DNA from: Candidatus Gastranaerophilales bacterium
GTDB taxonomy: Bacteria; Cyanobacteriota; Vampirovibrionia; Gastranaerophilales; Gastranaerophilaceae
Direction of reading: 5' to 3'
Length of the DNA: 64,000 bases
Assembly: GCA_944324225.1 (NCBI GenBank)
Contig: CALUVL010000007.1
Span: 1 to 64,000, forward strand
The notes under the pieces are model-generated. The model saw only the letters and a list, made by a program, of their open reading frames with translations, did not search any database and was not told the DNA's origin. The first letter of the stretch is position 1; every line of letters begins with the position of its first letter. This document shows positions 41,357 through 50,808 of this stretch, in pieces. Position numbers and translations under genes: made by a program.

Positions 41357-42472
41357 ATGGGAAAAATCGGACTGACAATTGACTTAATCGAACGTACGGC
41401 TAAATTTGCAAGAACCTGCGGGAAAGAAAGTATTCTTGCGACAAAACCGCAAAAACTTACACATATTAATTTTTCATCATTAAAAACTTTAAAGCCGTTG
41501 AGTGCGGACGTATGCACATTCACAAAAGACCCGACTCTGGCACCGGCACTTCTGGATGATTTACTGAATATCAAAGGCACAACATCCGAACAGGTTATGC
41601 AGATTAAAGACAGATTTCTCCGTTCCATGGGGTACAAGCCGGAACTTGTAAGGAATGGTCATTTTCAAGGTGTGTCTATAGACCTGTCTGTTGATTTTCT
41701 TGATGGAAGCCTTTCTCATGGGCGTAAAGAATTTAAGCTTACCCAGCTTATTCCTGCTGTCAGACACGAACTTGACCATCTTGACAAAGCCGCAAAAATT
41801 GTCAAATCAGAAGGGGTTGAGGCTTTTGAATCCGCCTTAAAGGAAGGTCTTGCAAAAAATAGCCTCCATACAGAAAAAGCCTTTAACAGAGATTTTTGGC
41901 TCAAATTTAGTGAAGATGCAGATATTAGAGGATTTGATTCTAAAAAATATCTTGATGCTGTAAGAAACTACCGGTATGACACAACTACGGGAACCGGATT
42001 TACATCTACTTATAACCTCTATAATAAATGGCATGCATACAGCCTGAATGAACTAGAAAAGTCTGCCTATGCATATCAGAAAAAACTTTTGAGATACTAT
42101 GGCGAAGATGATACCGTTTTGCCTGATAATTTTGGTGAAAATTTCAGAAAAATTAAAGACATTATGGACAAATATATTGCAGAAAACAAAATTAAGCCTA
42201 TTGAACATTTCAGCGAACCCGGAACATTTGATGTATTGTCGGATATTTCTATCGGAATTAACAACCCTCAGGGCAGAAAGGCATTGAAATATTTTCAGGA
42301 TACCCAAAGCGGAAAAATTGAAAAGGACAAAACAAAGACTTTAGAAATGGTTACAACTCTTAAAGATATAGCGCAAAGAATGTCTCCAAAAGACCAAAAA
42401 GCTTATTTTGACAGGATTTATGACTGGCTTAGAGCAGGCAAATTTACCATTCACGACTTTGATTTCAGTTAA
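41357..42472 (+). CDS. Lineage-specific protein with HExxH motif
   Basis: The 371-aa protein is not recognised. It contains RHELDHLDKAAKIV at about residues 134-147, an exact HExxH zincin-type motif (HELDH). A possible third ligand region is FSEDADIRGFDSKKYLD about 40 residues later. The N-terminal 60 residues resemble a helical leader without a signal peptide. The C-terminal 100 residues are helical and charged. If the motif is functional it is a zinc peptidase acting on unknown targets. The gene is preceded by the GCAATTT-N14-ACTTTATATA motif. Confidence 0.6.
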   Translation: MGKIGLTIDLIERTAKFARTCGKESILATKPQKLTHINFSSLKTLKPLSADVCTFTKDPTLAPALLDDLLNIKGTTSEQVMQIKDRFLRSMGYKPELVRNGHFQGVSIDLSVDFLDGSLSHGRKEFKLTQLIPAVRHELDHLDKAAKIVKSEGVEAFESALKEGLAKNSLHTEKAFNRDFWLKFSEDADIRGFDSKKYLDAVRNYRYDTTTGTGFTSTYNLYNKWHAYSLNELEKSAYAYQKKLLRYYGEDDTVLPDNFGENFRKIKDIMDKYIAENKIKPIEHFSEPGTFDVLSDISIGINNPQGRKALKYFQDTQSGKIEKDKTKTLEMVTTLKDIAQRMSPKDQKAYFDRIYDWLRAGKFTIHDFDFS

Positions 42473-42487
42473 AGTGCCAAAACCATT

Positions 42488-43660
42488 TTATAAGGCTCTG
42501 ATGATGGATTTGATGTTTTCGTCCGTAATTTTTAACAGCGCAACCTGTCTTGAGGTATCATCAAGCTCATTATGTGCCTTAAGGATTTCTGCTGTTTTAA
42601 GGATAATTGTCTGATTGCTACATTTCAAAAGTTCTCTGACAGCATACATATCTTCGGCAAAATCAAGAGCAGTATAGACAAAAGGACTATCCGCTCTCAA
42701 CTCCTCATTAACAAAATAGAGAAGTTCTTTTTTATTTATGTGGCTTAAGAGTTTTTTGATATCAAAAACTTCTTTTTTGGTGTCTTTATCCTCGTCGTAA
42801 AGATATTCATCATTTTCTGTCAGCGTATCAAATCTATCATTGGCATTCAGCAGCACAATTGCTGTTTTACTGTCGTCAGCGTGCACCATAAGCCGTTCAA
42901 AAATCTCATACAACTCATAATCAAATACGGACGAAAGCGGAATGATTTCACCAAGTCCGTTGATGATATTATTCAAAACCAGAAGCCCGTTTGCTAGATT
43001 TCCTTCGAGAATCGTAAAAATATCCGTAAGATAAGGAATTTCAGCTGCGATATTTTCAGACATCGTAGAAGTTTTCATTGCCTCAATAATCGGCTCCAAA
43101 GCATCAGGGTTTCCGTAAGAAGTCAGGAATTTGACAGCCTTCAACTGTTCAAACTCGTCATCAGACTTAAGGTTAGCCATTGCATTGTTGTATGAAACCT
43201 CATCTTTCATAGCCCCGAGAGCCGCAGCACAGTTGGAATTTAAAAATTCATCATCAGTTTTGGCATTTTTTCTCAAAAGTTCCAGAGCCAGCGGATCTTG
43301 AATATATGTAAAAAATTTGGCGCAATAAGTTTTTTCATCATTTGTACCGTTTTCAAAGATTTCAAGCATTCTATCGGTCAAATCTTCATCGGCAAATTTT
43401 ACAAGGGTTGAAATAATCACATCTTCATAAGACGGTGAATAGTATTTCAAAAATGAAAGAAGATTTTTGTAATTAGATTCGTTCAAAGCATTTGCAAGCC
43501 TGTCAGAAACATTTTGTTTAACAAAATCGAAAAGGAAATCGTCCTTATCGACGAGCGCCTTAAACATCTCCACATCAGCAGTGTTAACCAGATGACATGC
43601 CGCAGCCTCGTACTCCTGTTTGTTTTTGCCCGTAAGTTGTTTAATTAAATCTTCGACCAT
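42488..43660 (-). CDS. HEAT-repeat-like protein
   Basis: The start at MVEDLIKQL (43660) gives 390 aa. The protein consists of successive amphipathic helix pairs with HEAT/PBS-lyase-like units, for example DPLALELLRKNAKTDDEFLN, CAAALGAMKDEVSYNNAMA and AVKFLTSYGNPDALEPIIEA. Such solenoids are scaffolds or binding proteins; the partner is unknown. TTGATA-N17-TATAAT on the minus strand ends only 7 nt before the ATG, so the mRNA is probably leaderless. No Shine-Dalgarno is visible. Confidence 0.75.
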   Translation of the reverse strand: MVEDLIKQLTGKNKQEYEAAACHLVNTADVEMFKALVDKDDFLFDFVKQNVSDRLANALNESNYKNLLSFLKYYSPSYEDVIISTLVKFADEDLTDRMLEIFENGTNDEKTYCAKFFTYIQDPLALELLRKNAKTDDEFLNSNCAAALGAMKDEVSYNNAMANLKSDDEFEQLKAVKFLTSYGNPDALEPIIEAMKTSTMSENIAAEIPYLTDIFTILEGNLANGLLVLNNIINGLGEIIPLSSVFDYELYEIFERLMVHADDSKTAIVLLNANDRFDTLTENDEYLYDEDKDTKKEVFDIKKLLSHINKKELLYFVNEELRADSPFVYTALDFAEDMYAVRELLKCSNQTIILKTAEILKAHNELDDTSRQVALLKITDENIKSIIRAL

Positions 43661-43667
43661 AAAACAA

Positions 43668-43696
43668 ATTATAACACAGAAAAAATAGTTTATCAA
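43668..43696 (-). promoter_or_regulatory. Promoter of the HEAT-repeat gene
   Basis: On the minus strand TTGATA (43691-43696) and TATAAT (43668-43673) are spaced 17 nt. Seven bases (ttgtttt) separate the -10 box from the ATG. Confidence 0.7.
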
Positions 43697-43951
43697 TTTT
43701 GCTATTTTTTCATTCCTATACCTTGAAAGAAAGGTCTTTTGATGTCATTAGAGAAAAAAGTCCGAAAGAATTCCGCTTTTTGTTTCTTTAATCCAGTTCT
43801 TAAGAGGTTCAAAATCTCTTTTATATTAATCGACAGAATTGCTTCACCGGTATAGGCTTAAATAACTCACTGAATGACAAATAATAGCTCTATAATTTCT
43901 AAAACAGGCTCGGTATCTCAAAATTAAGTTACAAAAAATGATTGTTTGTTT

Positions 43952-46501
43952 TTAAAACTTCTTCAACTTAGCGTATGCCGCATCCATTGCCTTCACACCC
44001 TGTTTGCCAAAATCAATCGTGTACATCATGCTCTCGCCCACCTGAATAACTTCTTTGATATGGCCAATGCCGAGTTTTTCGTGAAAAACTCTTTCCCCCT
44101 CATTAAAAACATACTCAACTACAGGCGAACTTTGTTCTTTTTCTATCTTTTCCTGTTCTTTCTGTTTTTGTTCGGCGGCCTGCTTGTTGCGTTCTTCAAG
44201 CATTCTTTTGATTGCATTGTCTTTAAAGAATTCTTTTACTTTTTCCTCATCACGCTCTTTGTTCACCTTGTTTTTTACCAAAATTGTGCGGGAAGGTGTT
44301 CTCTGAGGCTGGTTGTAGCTGCCGTAAGTCTGTTTTTGAGATTGAGTGCCAGAATTGGTGTTTAATTTTCCACCTGAGGCAAGTCCTTTTGTCGGAGCGA
44401 CAAAGCCTTTGCCGAATCCGCTTGAGGGTTTGACATAGCCGTAACTGTCAGCCTGTGCTGCGGCGTAGTTGTAATTTGACTGGCCTGTTTTTGCTTTGGA
44501 AACCGCGTTCTGGAAGGTAGAAGAACCGCTTGTAGAACCTTCAAATGAAGTGGTCTCCAGAAGCTGGCGCGGAATTTCTTCAATAAACCTTGAAGGATTG
44601 TAATATTTGTATTCCCCCCACATCTGACGGCGCTTGGCTGATGTCAGGTAAAGTTTTTCTTCTGCCCTTGTAACACCAACATACATCAATCTTCGCTCTT
44701 CTTCCATTTCCGAAGGTACATTAAACGTTCTCTGGTGCGGGAAAACACCTTCGTCGCAGCCTGCAAGAAATACTACCGGAAATTCCAGACCTTTTGCTGA
44801 GTGTAAAGTCATCAAAGTTACGTTGTTTGCAATGTTGTCAAGGTTGTCTGTGTCAGACACAAGGGCAACCTGCTGGAGGAATTCGCCCAAGACATTTTCG
44901 CTGTCTTCAGGCACAAATTCGCCTGCAACGTTTACAAGTTCCTGCAGGTTTTCAATATCAGCCTCACTTTCAGGTGTATTCTGTGCCTGAAGTTCTGCCA
45001 GATATCCTGTTTTTTCGATTACGAGTGTCACAAATTCCTGCAATGAATAATTCTTCTGTGCATCTTTGAATTTCAAAATCAACTGTGCAAAATCTTTAAT
45101 TTTTGAACGGGTTCTTGGCGGAATTTCGGTGTTTTCGTCGATTCTTTCGGCCGCCGCAAAAAGCGAAATGTCGAATTTGTCCGCATAATCCTGAAGATTT
45201 TTTACTGTTGTGTCGCCTATTGCACGTTTTGGAACGTTCACAATACGGCGGAAGCTCTGGCTGTCGTCAGTATTGTAGATAAGTTTTAAGTATGCAATAA
45301 TATCTTTAATTTCTTTTCTGTCATAGAATTTTAAGCCGCCGTAAATTCTATATGGCACTGAGGCGGCCATGCAGGCTTCTTCCAGAGCACGTGACTGCGA
45401 ATTTGTGCGGTAAAGGATTGCGTAACGGTTGTAATCCCCGCCGGAATCCTGCTTGATACGGCTTACAATAAAGTTTGCTTCGTCCGCTTCGTCCTGCGCT
45501 TCGTAATAATCTATTTTTTCGCCCTCGCCCTTATTGGAATAAAGAACTTTGTCCACACGTTCGGTATTGTTCTCTATAATTGCGTTTGCAACATTCAAAA
45601 TATTGGCGGTTGAGCGGTAATTTTGTTCCAGTTTGATTACTTTTGTGTTTTTGAAGTCTTTCTGAAAGTTAAGGATAATTGTATAATCTGCGCCTCGCCA
45701 GCTGTAAATTGACTGGTCGACATCACCAACAACGCAAAGCGAACGTTCTTCAGGAACATCTGCCAGATTGTTTGTGTAGAGCATTTTGACTAATCTATAC
45801 TGCGCAAGGTTTGTGTCCTGATACTCATCGACAAGAATATGCTTAAATCTGTTGTAATAGTATTCTCTGACCTGAGCGTTTTGTTCAAGAAGTTTTACGG
45901 TCAGCATAAGCATATCGTCAAAGTCGATTGCATTGTTGTTGTTGAGAGAATTTTCGTATTCTTCGTAAATCGAGGCAATTTTTTGGGACTTAAAATCTCT
46001 TGCAAAGGTTGCGAATGTATATGCGTCCTGCATTTTGTTTTTTGCGTTGGAAATAATAGATTTAACAAGTTTTGGCTGATAAACTTTGTCATCAAGGTTA
46101 AGCTTTTTGATAGCCTGCTTAATCACCGCAACGCTGTCGGTTTCGTCATAGATAGAAAAATTCTTATCCAGCTTTTTGCCTGACTGGAAGTTGTAATTGT
46201 CAATGTTTTCACGTAAAATTCTTCCGCAAATTCCGTGGAAAGTGCCGACCCACATAAATTTTACGGTATTTTCGCCTAAGATATTTCCAAGACGCTCTTT
46301 CATCTCTTTTGCGGCTTTGTTGGTAAATGTTACAGCCAAAATGTCTTTCGGACGCACTCCCTGACGCACAAGATATGCAATCCTTGTTGTCAAAACCTTT
46401 GTCTTTCCGCTTCCGGCTCCTGCCAGTATCAACAGCGGGCCTTTGACCGTTTGAACAGCTTCTTTCTGCTCCTTGTTAAGATTTTCAAGTAGATTTTCCA
46501 T
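43952..46501 (-). CDS. pcrA: UvrD/PcrA-family DNA helicase
   Basis: The 849-aa superfamily 1A 3'-5' helicase unwinds DNA in repair and replication restart. Motifs in order: AGAGSGKTKVLTTRIAYL (Walker A, about 32-49), VDEYQDTN (Walker B), GDVDQSIYSWRGAD, LEQNYRST, TLHSAKGLEFPVVFLAGCDEG and YVGVTRAEEKLY. A low-complexity linker (about 650-760) precedes a Tudor-like C-terminal domain (GERVFHEKLGIGHIKEVIQV) that binds RNA polymerase in PcrA. The ATG at 46501 is favoured over a TTG 15 nt upstream. It is divergent from the SLOG protein gene. Confidence 0.93.
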   Translation of the reverse strand: MENLLENLNKEQKEAVQTVKGPLLILAGAGSGKTKVLTTRIAYLVRQGVRPKDILAVTFTNKAAKEMKERLGNILGENTVKFMWVGTFHGICGRILRENIDNYNFQSGKKLDKNFSIYDETDSVAVIKQAIKKLNLDDKVYQPKLVKSIISNAKNKMQDAYTFATFARDFKSQKIASIYEEYENSLNNNNAIDFDDMLMLTVKLLEQNAQVREYYYNRFKHILVDEYQDTNLAQYRLVKMLYTNNLADVPEERSLCVVGDVDQSIYSWRGADYTIILNFQKDFKNTKVIKLEQNYRSTANILNVANAIIENNTERVDKVLYSNKGEGEKIDYYEAQDEADEANFIVSRIKQDSGGDYNRYAILYRTNSQSRALEEACMAASVPYRIYGGLKFYDRKEIKDIIAYLKLIYNTDDSQSFRRIVNVPKRAIGDTTVKNLQDYADKFDISLFAAAERIDENTEIPPRTRSKIKDFAQLILKFKDAQKNYSLQEFVTLVIEKTGYLAELQAQNTPESEADIENLQELVNVAGEFVPEDSENVLGEFLQQVALVSDTDNLDNIANNVTLMTLHSAKGLEFPVVFLAGCDEGVFPHQRTFNVPSEMEEERRLMYVGVTRAEEKLYLTSAKRRQMWGEYKYYNPSRFIEEIPRQLLETTSFEGSTSGSSTFQNAVSKAKTGQSNYNYAAAQADSYGYVKPSSGFGKGFVAPTKGLASGGKLNTNSGTQSQKQTYGSYNQPQRTPSRTILVKNKVNKERDEEKVKEFFKDNAIKRMLEERNKQAAEQKQKEQEKIEKEQSSPVVEYVFNEGERVFHEKLGIGHIKEVIQVGESMMYTIDFGKQGVKAMDAAYAKLKKF

Positions 46502-46596
46502 TCTCCCTATTCCCAAAATTAAATTTTTGTGTTATAATCAGCATACTTGAAAAAAATATTTATTGCAATTGTGATTTATCTCAGAAAGTAGGAAAA

Positions 46597-47190
46597 ATGG
46601 CAGATGTAGAAGAAATTTTATTGGATGCGGGCGACAAAGGCAATGACGAACAACCGTCAATTATGGTTCCGATAGATGATATGGATACCGTGAGCGCAGA
46701 TTCTCCGCACACAGTTGACGAACTGGCTCAGGAACTTGCAACAATAAGACAATCTGCCAAAAAAATCGCAATTATCGGAAGCCGTAACCTTCCGATTACC
46801 CATCAGCAAATGATTGAAACGCTTGCAACAGCGCTCGTAAGACAGGGCAACACCATCATTACATCAGGCGGGTCTTCAGGTACAAACGCTGCCGCTATCA
46901 GAGGTGCAATGAAAGCAAATCCGGACAAATTGAAGGTTATTCTTCCGCAAACAATCGGGCAACAGCCGAGCGACGTTCAGGATCAGCTTATCGGGGTTCC
47001 GAATATTATTGAACACGCTGACCGTGCGATGATGACTCTTGCTGACGCTTCGCGTGTTTGCAACAGAGAAATTATTGATGACTGCAACCAGTTGATATGT
47101 TTCCTTTCTCATACAAGTAAAACTCTTCACAACGCTGTTCAATACGCTGAAGAAGGTCACAAAGTTATTACTGTATTCTATTTAGACTAA
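46597..47190 (+). CDS. SLOG/DprA-like nucleotide-binding protein
   Basis: The 197-aa protein has an acidic 55-residue N-terminus and then a Rossmann-like SLOG domain: KKIAIIGSRNLPITHQQMIE (about 56-75), TIITSGGSSGTNAAAIRGAM (about 88-107) and KLKVILPQTIGQQP. These match the core of DprA and LOG-family proteins, and similar stand-alone proteins are conserved in Cyanobacteria. It lacks the extra domains of DprA, so a direct role in DNA uptake is not implied. It is divergent from the helicase gene, separated by 95 bp. Confidence 0.75.
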   Translation: MADVEEILLDAGDKGNDEQPSIMVPIDDMDTVSADSPHTVDELAQELATIRQSAKKIAIIGSRNLPITHQQMIETLATALVRQGNTIITSGGSSGTNAAAIRGAMKANPDKLKVILPQTIGQQPSDVQDQLIGVPNIIEHADRAMMTLADASRVCNREIIDDCNQLICFLSHTSKTLHNAVQYAEEGHKVITVFYLD

Positions 47191-47211
47191 TTTCAACGAA
47201 TAACCTTCAGA

Positions 47212-47556
47212 TCAGTCTGAATTTATTTTAATTAACCCGCAGATATTATACAGGGTTTCGTTTGCTTTGTTGAGGTGGCGGATTATCTGCCTCATGTTTT
47301 TCAGAAAATTTTTCAGGTTATTTTTCTCCTGACGGGTGTAGTTTTCATAAATTTGCGGTGAATGCCGGATAGTAAGCGCAACTTCCGATGCCATTTGAAA
47401 CATAAGAACAGATAATATATATTTCGGCGCAAAGGTTGAAAAAATATCGTGAATAATATCGTGAAAAGGTTTTGACTTAAGATAATCTTCAGAAAAGATT
47501 AATTTATTTAGCTTTTTAATTTCACCATAAGCTGTTTCCGTAATAGTTTCTGTCAT
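47212..47556 (-). CDS. Helical hypothetical protein
   Basis: The start at MTETITETAY (47556) follows GGAGG with 5-nt spacing; the 114-aa product is mostly helical. It has a central hydrophobic helix (DIFSTFAPKYILSVLMFQMA, about 40-60) and a basic C-terminal region (KNNLKNFLKNMRQIIRHLNK). It is not recognised. It is convergent with the SLOG protein gene and monocistronic. A cytoplasmic or membrane-associated role is possible. Confidence 0.6.
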   Translation of the reverse strand: MTETITETAYGEIKKLNKLIFSEDYLKSKPFHDIIHDIFSTFAPKYILSVLMFQMASEVALTIRHSPQIYENYTRQEKNNLKNFLKNMRQIIRHLNKANETLYNICGLIKINSD

Positions 47557-47655
47557 GATTTCCTCCGTGCTATTTTCCATATTTTTATTTTAGTGGTAAA
47601 GCGTTTTTATAAACACAGGCAAATAGCACGATTTTATTGTTACAATCAAACATAA

Positions 47656-47829
47656 AAAAAATATCGATTAGAGAAAAAATTATCTCAGGAAGTTTTGAAC
47701 GAAAAAGCCGGCATTTCTTGTGATTATTTGTCTGAAATTGAACGTGGAAGAAAGACTCCGAGTATAAAAAGATTATGTCTTATTGCGGATGCGCTGGAAG
47801 TTGATGTTTATAAATTGTTTATGCAATAA
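47656..47829 (+). pseudogene. Truncated XRE-family regulator
   Basis: The frame reads YRLEKKLSQEVLNEKAG, then ISCDYLSEIERGRKTPSI and LCLIADALEVDVYKLFMQ before TAA. This is most of a Cro/CI-type HTH domain. It has no ATG: a stop codon (TAA, 47653-47655) precedes it and the usual first helix is missing. TTG at about 47694 is a poor alternative start. It is best explained as a 5'-truncated relative of the regulator at 24696. Confidence 0.65.
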
Positions 47830-47926
47830 AAAATGGAGTGCTTTCTGAAAGAATTGTTATTGCACAATAGCAATAATACAATACGAAAATCTTGGAAAAA
47901 TCTTTCATACGACAGCATCTTAGCAT

Positions 47927-48505
47927 TTAATTTTCAGCTCCGGAGGCAAGAAGAAAATCAAAAATCCCTTCATTATACCTGTTATCAATGGCGCTAAAGG
48001 GTAAAACCGTTCCGCCTAGCTCCTTTTCAACTTTTTTTATTACATTCAAAGTCTTGCTCTTAGGCACGTAATCCATCTTTGTCAATATCGTTATTACAGG
48101 CAGATTATAAGTCTCAACCCACTCTCTCATCTGAAAATCATTCTTCTGTATGTCATGACGTGCGTCTATTAATTGAATTAGAGATTTAATTTGAGTTCTT
48201 TTCAAAAGATATTCTTCCAAATACTTCTGCCATCTGTTCTGTGCTTCCTTAGAAACCTTGGCGTAGCCATACCCCGGCAAATCAGCTATCGTAAATTTGT
48301 CGGAAAAATTGAAAAAATTAATAAGACGGGTTTTTCCTGGAGTATTTGATGTTTTAGCCAGTTTTTTCTGGTTTGCAAGCCCGTTTATAAAAGAACTTTT
48401 CCCGACATTAGATCGCCCCAATAGCGGATACTCAGGCAAACTAAAATTTGGACACTGACTCAGTTTCTCGGCACTTATAATAAATTTCGCCTGCAAAAAT
48501 TTCAT
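47927..48505 (-). CDS. engB: Ribosome biogenesis GTPase EngB/YsxC
   Basis: The start at MKFLQAKFI (48505) follows AGGAG. The 192-aa GTPase has G1 GRSNVGKSSFINGL (about 31-44), G2 TSNTPGKTRLINFF, G3 DLPGYGYAKVS and G4 TKMDYVPKS (about 141-149). It assists 50S ribosomal subunit assembly and is usually essential. It is the second gene of a small leftward operon with the 87-aa protein gene, which ends 27 nt upstream. Confidence 0.94.
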   Translation of the reverse strand: MKFLQAKFIISAEKLSQCPNFSLPEYPLLGRSNVGKSSFINGLANQKKLAKTSNTPGKTRLINFFNFSDKFTIADLPGYGYAKVSKEAQNRWQKYLEEYLLKRTQIKSLIQLIDARHDIQKNDFQMREWVETYNLPVITILTKMDYVPKSKTLNVIKKVEKELGGTVLPFSAIDNRYNEGIFDFLLASGAEN

Positions 48506-48532
48506 ATTTTCTCCTGATTTTATCAAATTCCG

Positions 48533-48796
48533 CTATTTTGTAGACAAAGCCTTTTCCTGTTGTTCTTTCAACCTGCGTTTAAATAAAACCGTCTGAAAAA
48601 GATTGTACATTTTTTCGTTGTTTACAACCGTAATCTGCGTTTTGTCATCCAAAAAATCAACGTTTACTGCCTTCTGGTTAAAAATATTCGTTTCCAGATG
48701 TACAATCTGAAACAAACCTACTTTTAATATGCTCAAAGGTTCACGCAAAAATATTTCAAATGTCTTTCTGATGTCAAATTTCTTTTTATTCTGCAT
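48533..48796 (-). CDS. Small hypothetical protein upstream of engB
   Basis: The 87-aa protein is not recognised. It is mixed alpha/beta (LREPLSILKVGLFQIVHLE, DFLDDKTQITVVNNEKMYN) with a basic C-terminal helix (LFKRRLKEQQEKAL). It has no signal peptide. It lies 28 nt before engB on the same strand and 101 nt after the TPR protein gene, so it is probably co-transcribed with engB. A ribosome-related role is possible only by position. Confidence 0.6.
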   Translation of the reverse strand: MQNKKKFDIRKTFEIFLREPLSILKVGLFQIVHLETNIFNQKAVNVDFLDDKTQITVVNNEKMYNLFQTVLFKRRLKEQQEKALSTK

Positions 48797-48858
48797 GGCT
48801 ATTCCAGCTTAGTTCTTAAATCCGGTTAAATATCCCTATAAAAATTTTATTGTTTTAA

Positions 48859-48887
48859 TCGGGTTTCGCAATATTCACGAAACCCGA
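48859..48887 (-). terminator. Terminator of the TPR protein gene
   Basis: A 10-bp perfect stem (TCGGGTTTCG / CGAAACCCGA) with a 9-nt loop begins 11 nt after the stop codon on the minus strand. T-rich sequence (TTAAAACAAT) follows it. Confidence 0.75.
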
Positions 48888-48897
48888 CCTTAATTTA

Positions 48898-50706
48898 TTA
48901 CATTTTTGTTTGATATTTGCTTATACGCTTCATAATGTCTTCTCTATCTGTTGCATTCGGGGTGTATGCAAGATACTGGTTGTAGTATTTTATTGCCCCC
49001 TGATAGTTGCCTTCTGCTTCGTAAGACATTGCTTTAAGTTTTGCAATTGGACCACTGTTATGATAGAAGTCAATTGCTCTGTTACAATATTCAATTGCAG
49101 AAGCATAATTCTTTTCTTTATATTGTCTTTGTGCAACATCAAAGAATTCGTTTGATTTTGTTTCGCAAAGATCGATGTATGCAAGGCTGTTCTTAGCAAT
49201 TACATTATCAGGATCCTGCATAAGAGCCTTCTTCAAGGCAAGACGTGCCGTTCTGAACTGTTTGTTATGAACAAGAATTTCAGCCAGATACAACTGGTCA
49301 TCTACTTCATCAGCAAAGTTGATTGCGTTTTCAAAAGTATAAACGGCATCTTTTTCTCTGCCGAGAGTCAAATAAGCTTCACCCTTAATTACACTGTCCA
49401 TCAAGCTGTTTGATGCAGCCTGAACAATGTAATTCAAGCTTTCTTTAGACATAGGAAGCTGGTGAGTCAATCTTGCAAGTTTAATTTTTGCAAGGTGAAG
49501 TTCCAAATCATCCGGAGTTCTTTCAATAGCCTTGTTTATGTAATCGTAAGCAAGGTAAAGTTCTTTATTTGTCGTCATGCTGTCACTGTCAGCACGATCT
49601 TTTGACATTTCATAGTAAGTATTTGCAAGACCAATAATCGCGCGGTCACCGTATTTGCTGTCATCAAGCAATCTTGTATAATAATCAAGCGCCTGTTCGT
49701 ATTTTCTTGTATGCAGGGACATATCGGCGACTCTCATAATACCGTCAACATAATTCGGGTTGATAGTCAGAACGGTCTTAAGCTGTTCCATTGCAAATTC
49801 TTCGTCTGCACGTCTTTCGTAAATATTTGCAAGGTTTACATAAGGACGTGAGTTTTCAGGTTTTACGGCAATTGCTTTTTTGAATGAATTAATAGCAGCT
49901 GCCTGGTTTCCTTGAATCAAATAGCATTCACCCTGTAATGTCAAAGCAGGAGAAGACATCGGGTGCATGTGGATTGAGTGGTTAAGCCAGGTTAAAGCTT
50001 TATTAAAATCACGCTGGCGGACAGCAACCTGACCTAAATGATACATTGTTGTGGGGTTATGTGAATTAAGTTTTAGAGATTTGTTAAAATATTGTTCTGC
50101 TTCAGCAAGATTTCCTTCAATAAGTTCAAGATTGCCTATGTTATCATAAGCTGTAGCATACTGCGGATTAAGCTGCAAAGCTACATTAAAAAGATCTCTG
50201 GCATCTTTTCTGTTACCGAGTCTTAAAGTTGCAACACCCATAGCGTTATAGGCCTGATAATAATTGCTGTCTGCATTAACAGCCGCTACAAATTCTTTTA
50301 TCGCACTTTCAATAAGGTTTCTGGTATCTCTGATGTAAGTAACATCAGAAGATGTTGTTCGCATCAAATAAACAATACCCTGAGCATAGTGCAGCTGCGC
50401 ATTTTTAGGGTATTTAGGAAGCAGTCTGTCGAGTTCTTCCTGAGCCGGTGCAAGTTTGTGCTGTTTAGCCCTTGAAATACATCTCAAAGCAAGAAGCTCA
50501 ATATCATCCGGTTTTTTATTCAAAAGTTCCCGAATCTTCTGGTCTGCTTCTTCATAATGATTGTATTCTATCAACTTTTCTATATTTGCATAACTTTTCT
50601 GGGCTTTTGTGACTTGCGCCTGCAATTCCTGAGCAGCGAAAACATTGGATGCACATAGGATATTTGCGAAAATCATTGAAGCAATTAATACTTTTTTACA
50701 ATTCAT
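48898..50706 (-). CDS. Secreted TPR-repeat protein
   Basis: The 602-aa precursor has a signal peptide (about residues 1-24, MIFANILCASNVFA-A). About a dozen tetratricopeptide units follow, each with the W/L-G-Y-A-F-A-P pattern, for example YYQAYNAMGVATLRLGNRKD, PQYATAYDNIGNLELIEGNL and PTTMYHLGQVAVRQRDFNK. TPR solenoids mediate protein-protein contacts; a periplasmic assembly or outer-membrane role is possible. It is divergent from the Xer recombinase gene and carries its own terminator. Confidence 0.85.
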   Translation of the reverse strand: MNCKKVLIASMIFANILCASNVFAAQELQAQVTKAQKSYANIEKLIEYNHYEEADQKIRELLNKKPDDIELLALRCISRAKQHKLAPAQEELDRLLPKYPKNAQLHYAQGIVYLMRTTSSDVTYIRDTRNLIESAIKEFVAAVNADSNYYQAYNAMGVATLRLGNRKDARDLFNVALQLNPQYATAYDNIGNLELIEGNLAEAEQYFNKSLKLNSHNPTTMYHLGQVAVRQRDFNKALTWLNHSIHMHPMSSPALTLQGECYLIQGNQAAAINSFKKAIAVKPENSRPYVNLANIYERRADEEFAMEQLKTVLTINPNYVDGIMRVADMSLHTRKYEQALDYYTRLLDDSKYGDRAIIGLANTYYEMSKDRADSDSMTTNKELYLAYDYINKAIERTPDDLELHLAKIKLARLTHQLPMSKESLNYIVQAASNSLMDSVIKGEAYLTLGREKDAVYTFENAINFADEVDDQLYLAEILVHNKQFRTARLALKKALMQDPDNVIAKNSLAYIDLCETKSNEFFDVAQRQYKEKNYASAIEYCNRAIDFYHNSGPIAKLKAMSYEAEGNYQGAIKYYNQYLAYTPNATDREDIMKRISKYQTKM

Positions 50707-50808
50707 CGTTTCTCCTGCTTTACAAATTTGTTTAAAAATATAACTTTAACTATTCTAAAACTTTCAATGTTATTGTATAATATCTTTTATAAAAAAGCAA
50801 TAAGGCAA

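Noticed and set aside
43697-43951. Gap between the HEAT-repeat and helicase genes searched for a small gene or RNA
   Set aside because: Only short AT-rich sequence with no ribosome-binding site, paired structure or recognisable repeat was found.
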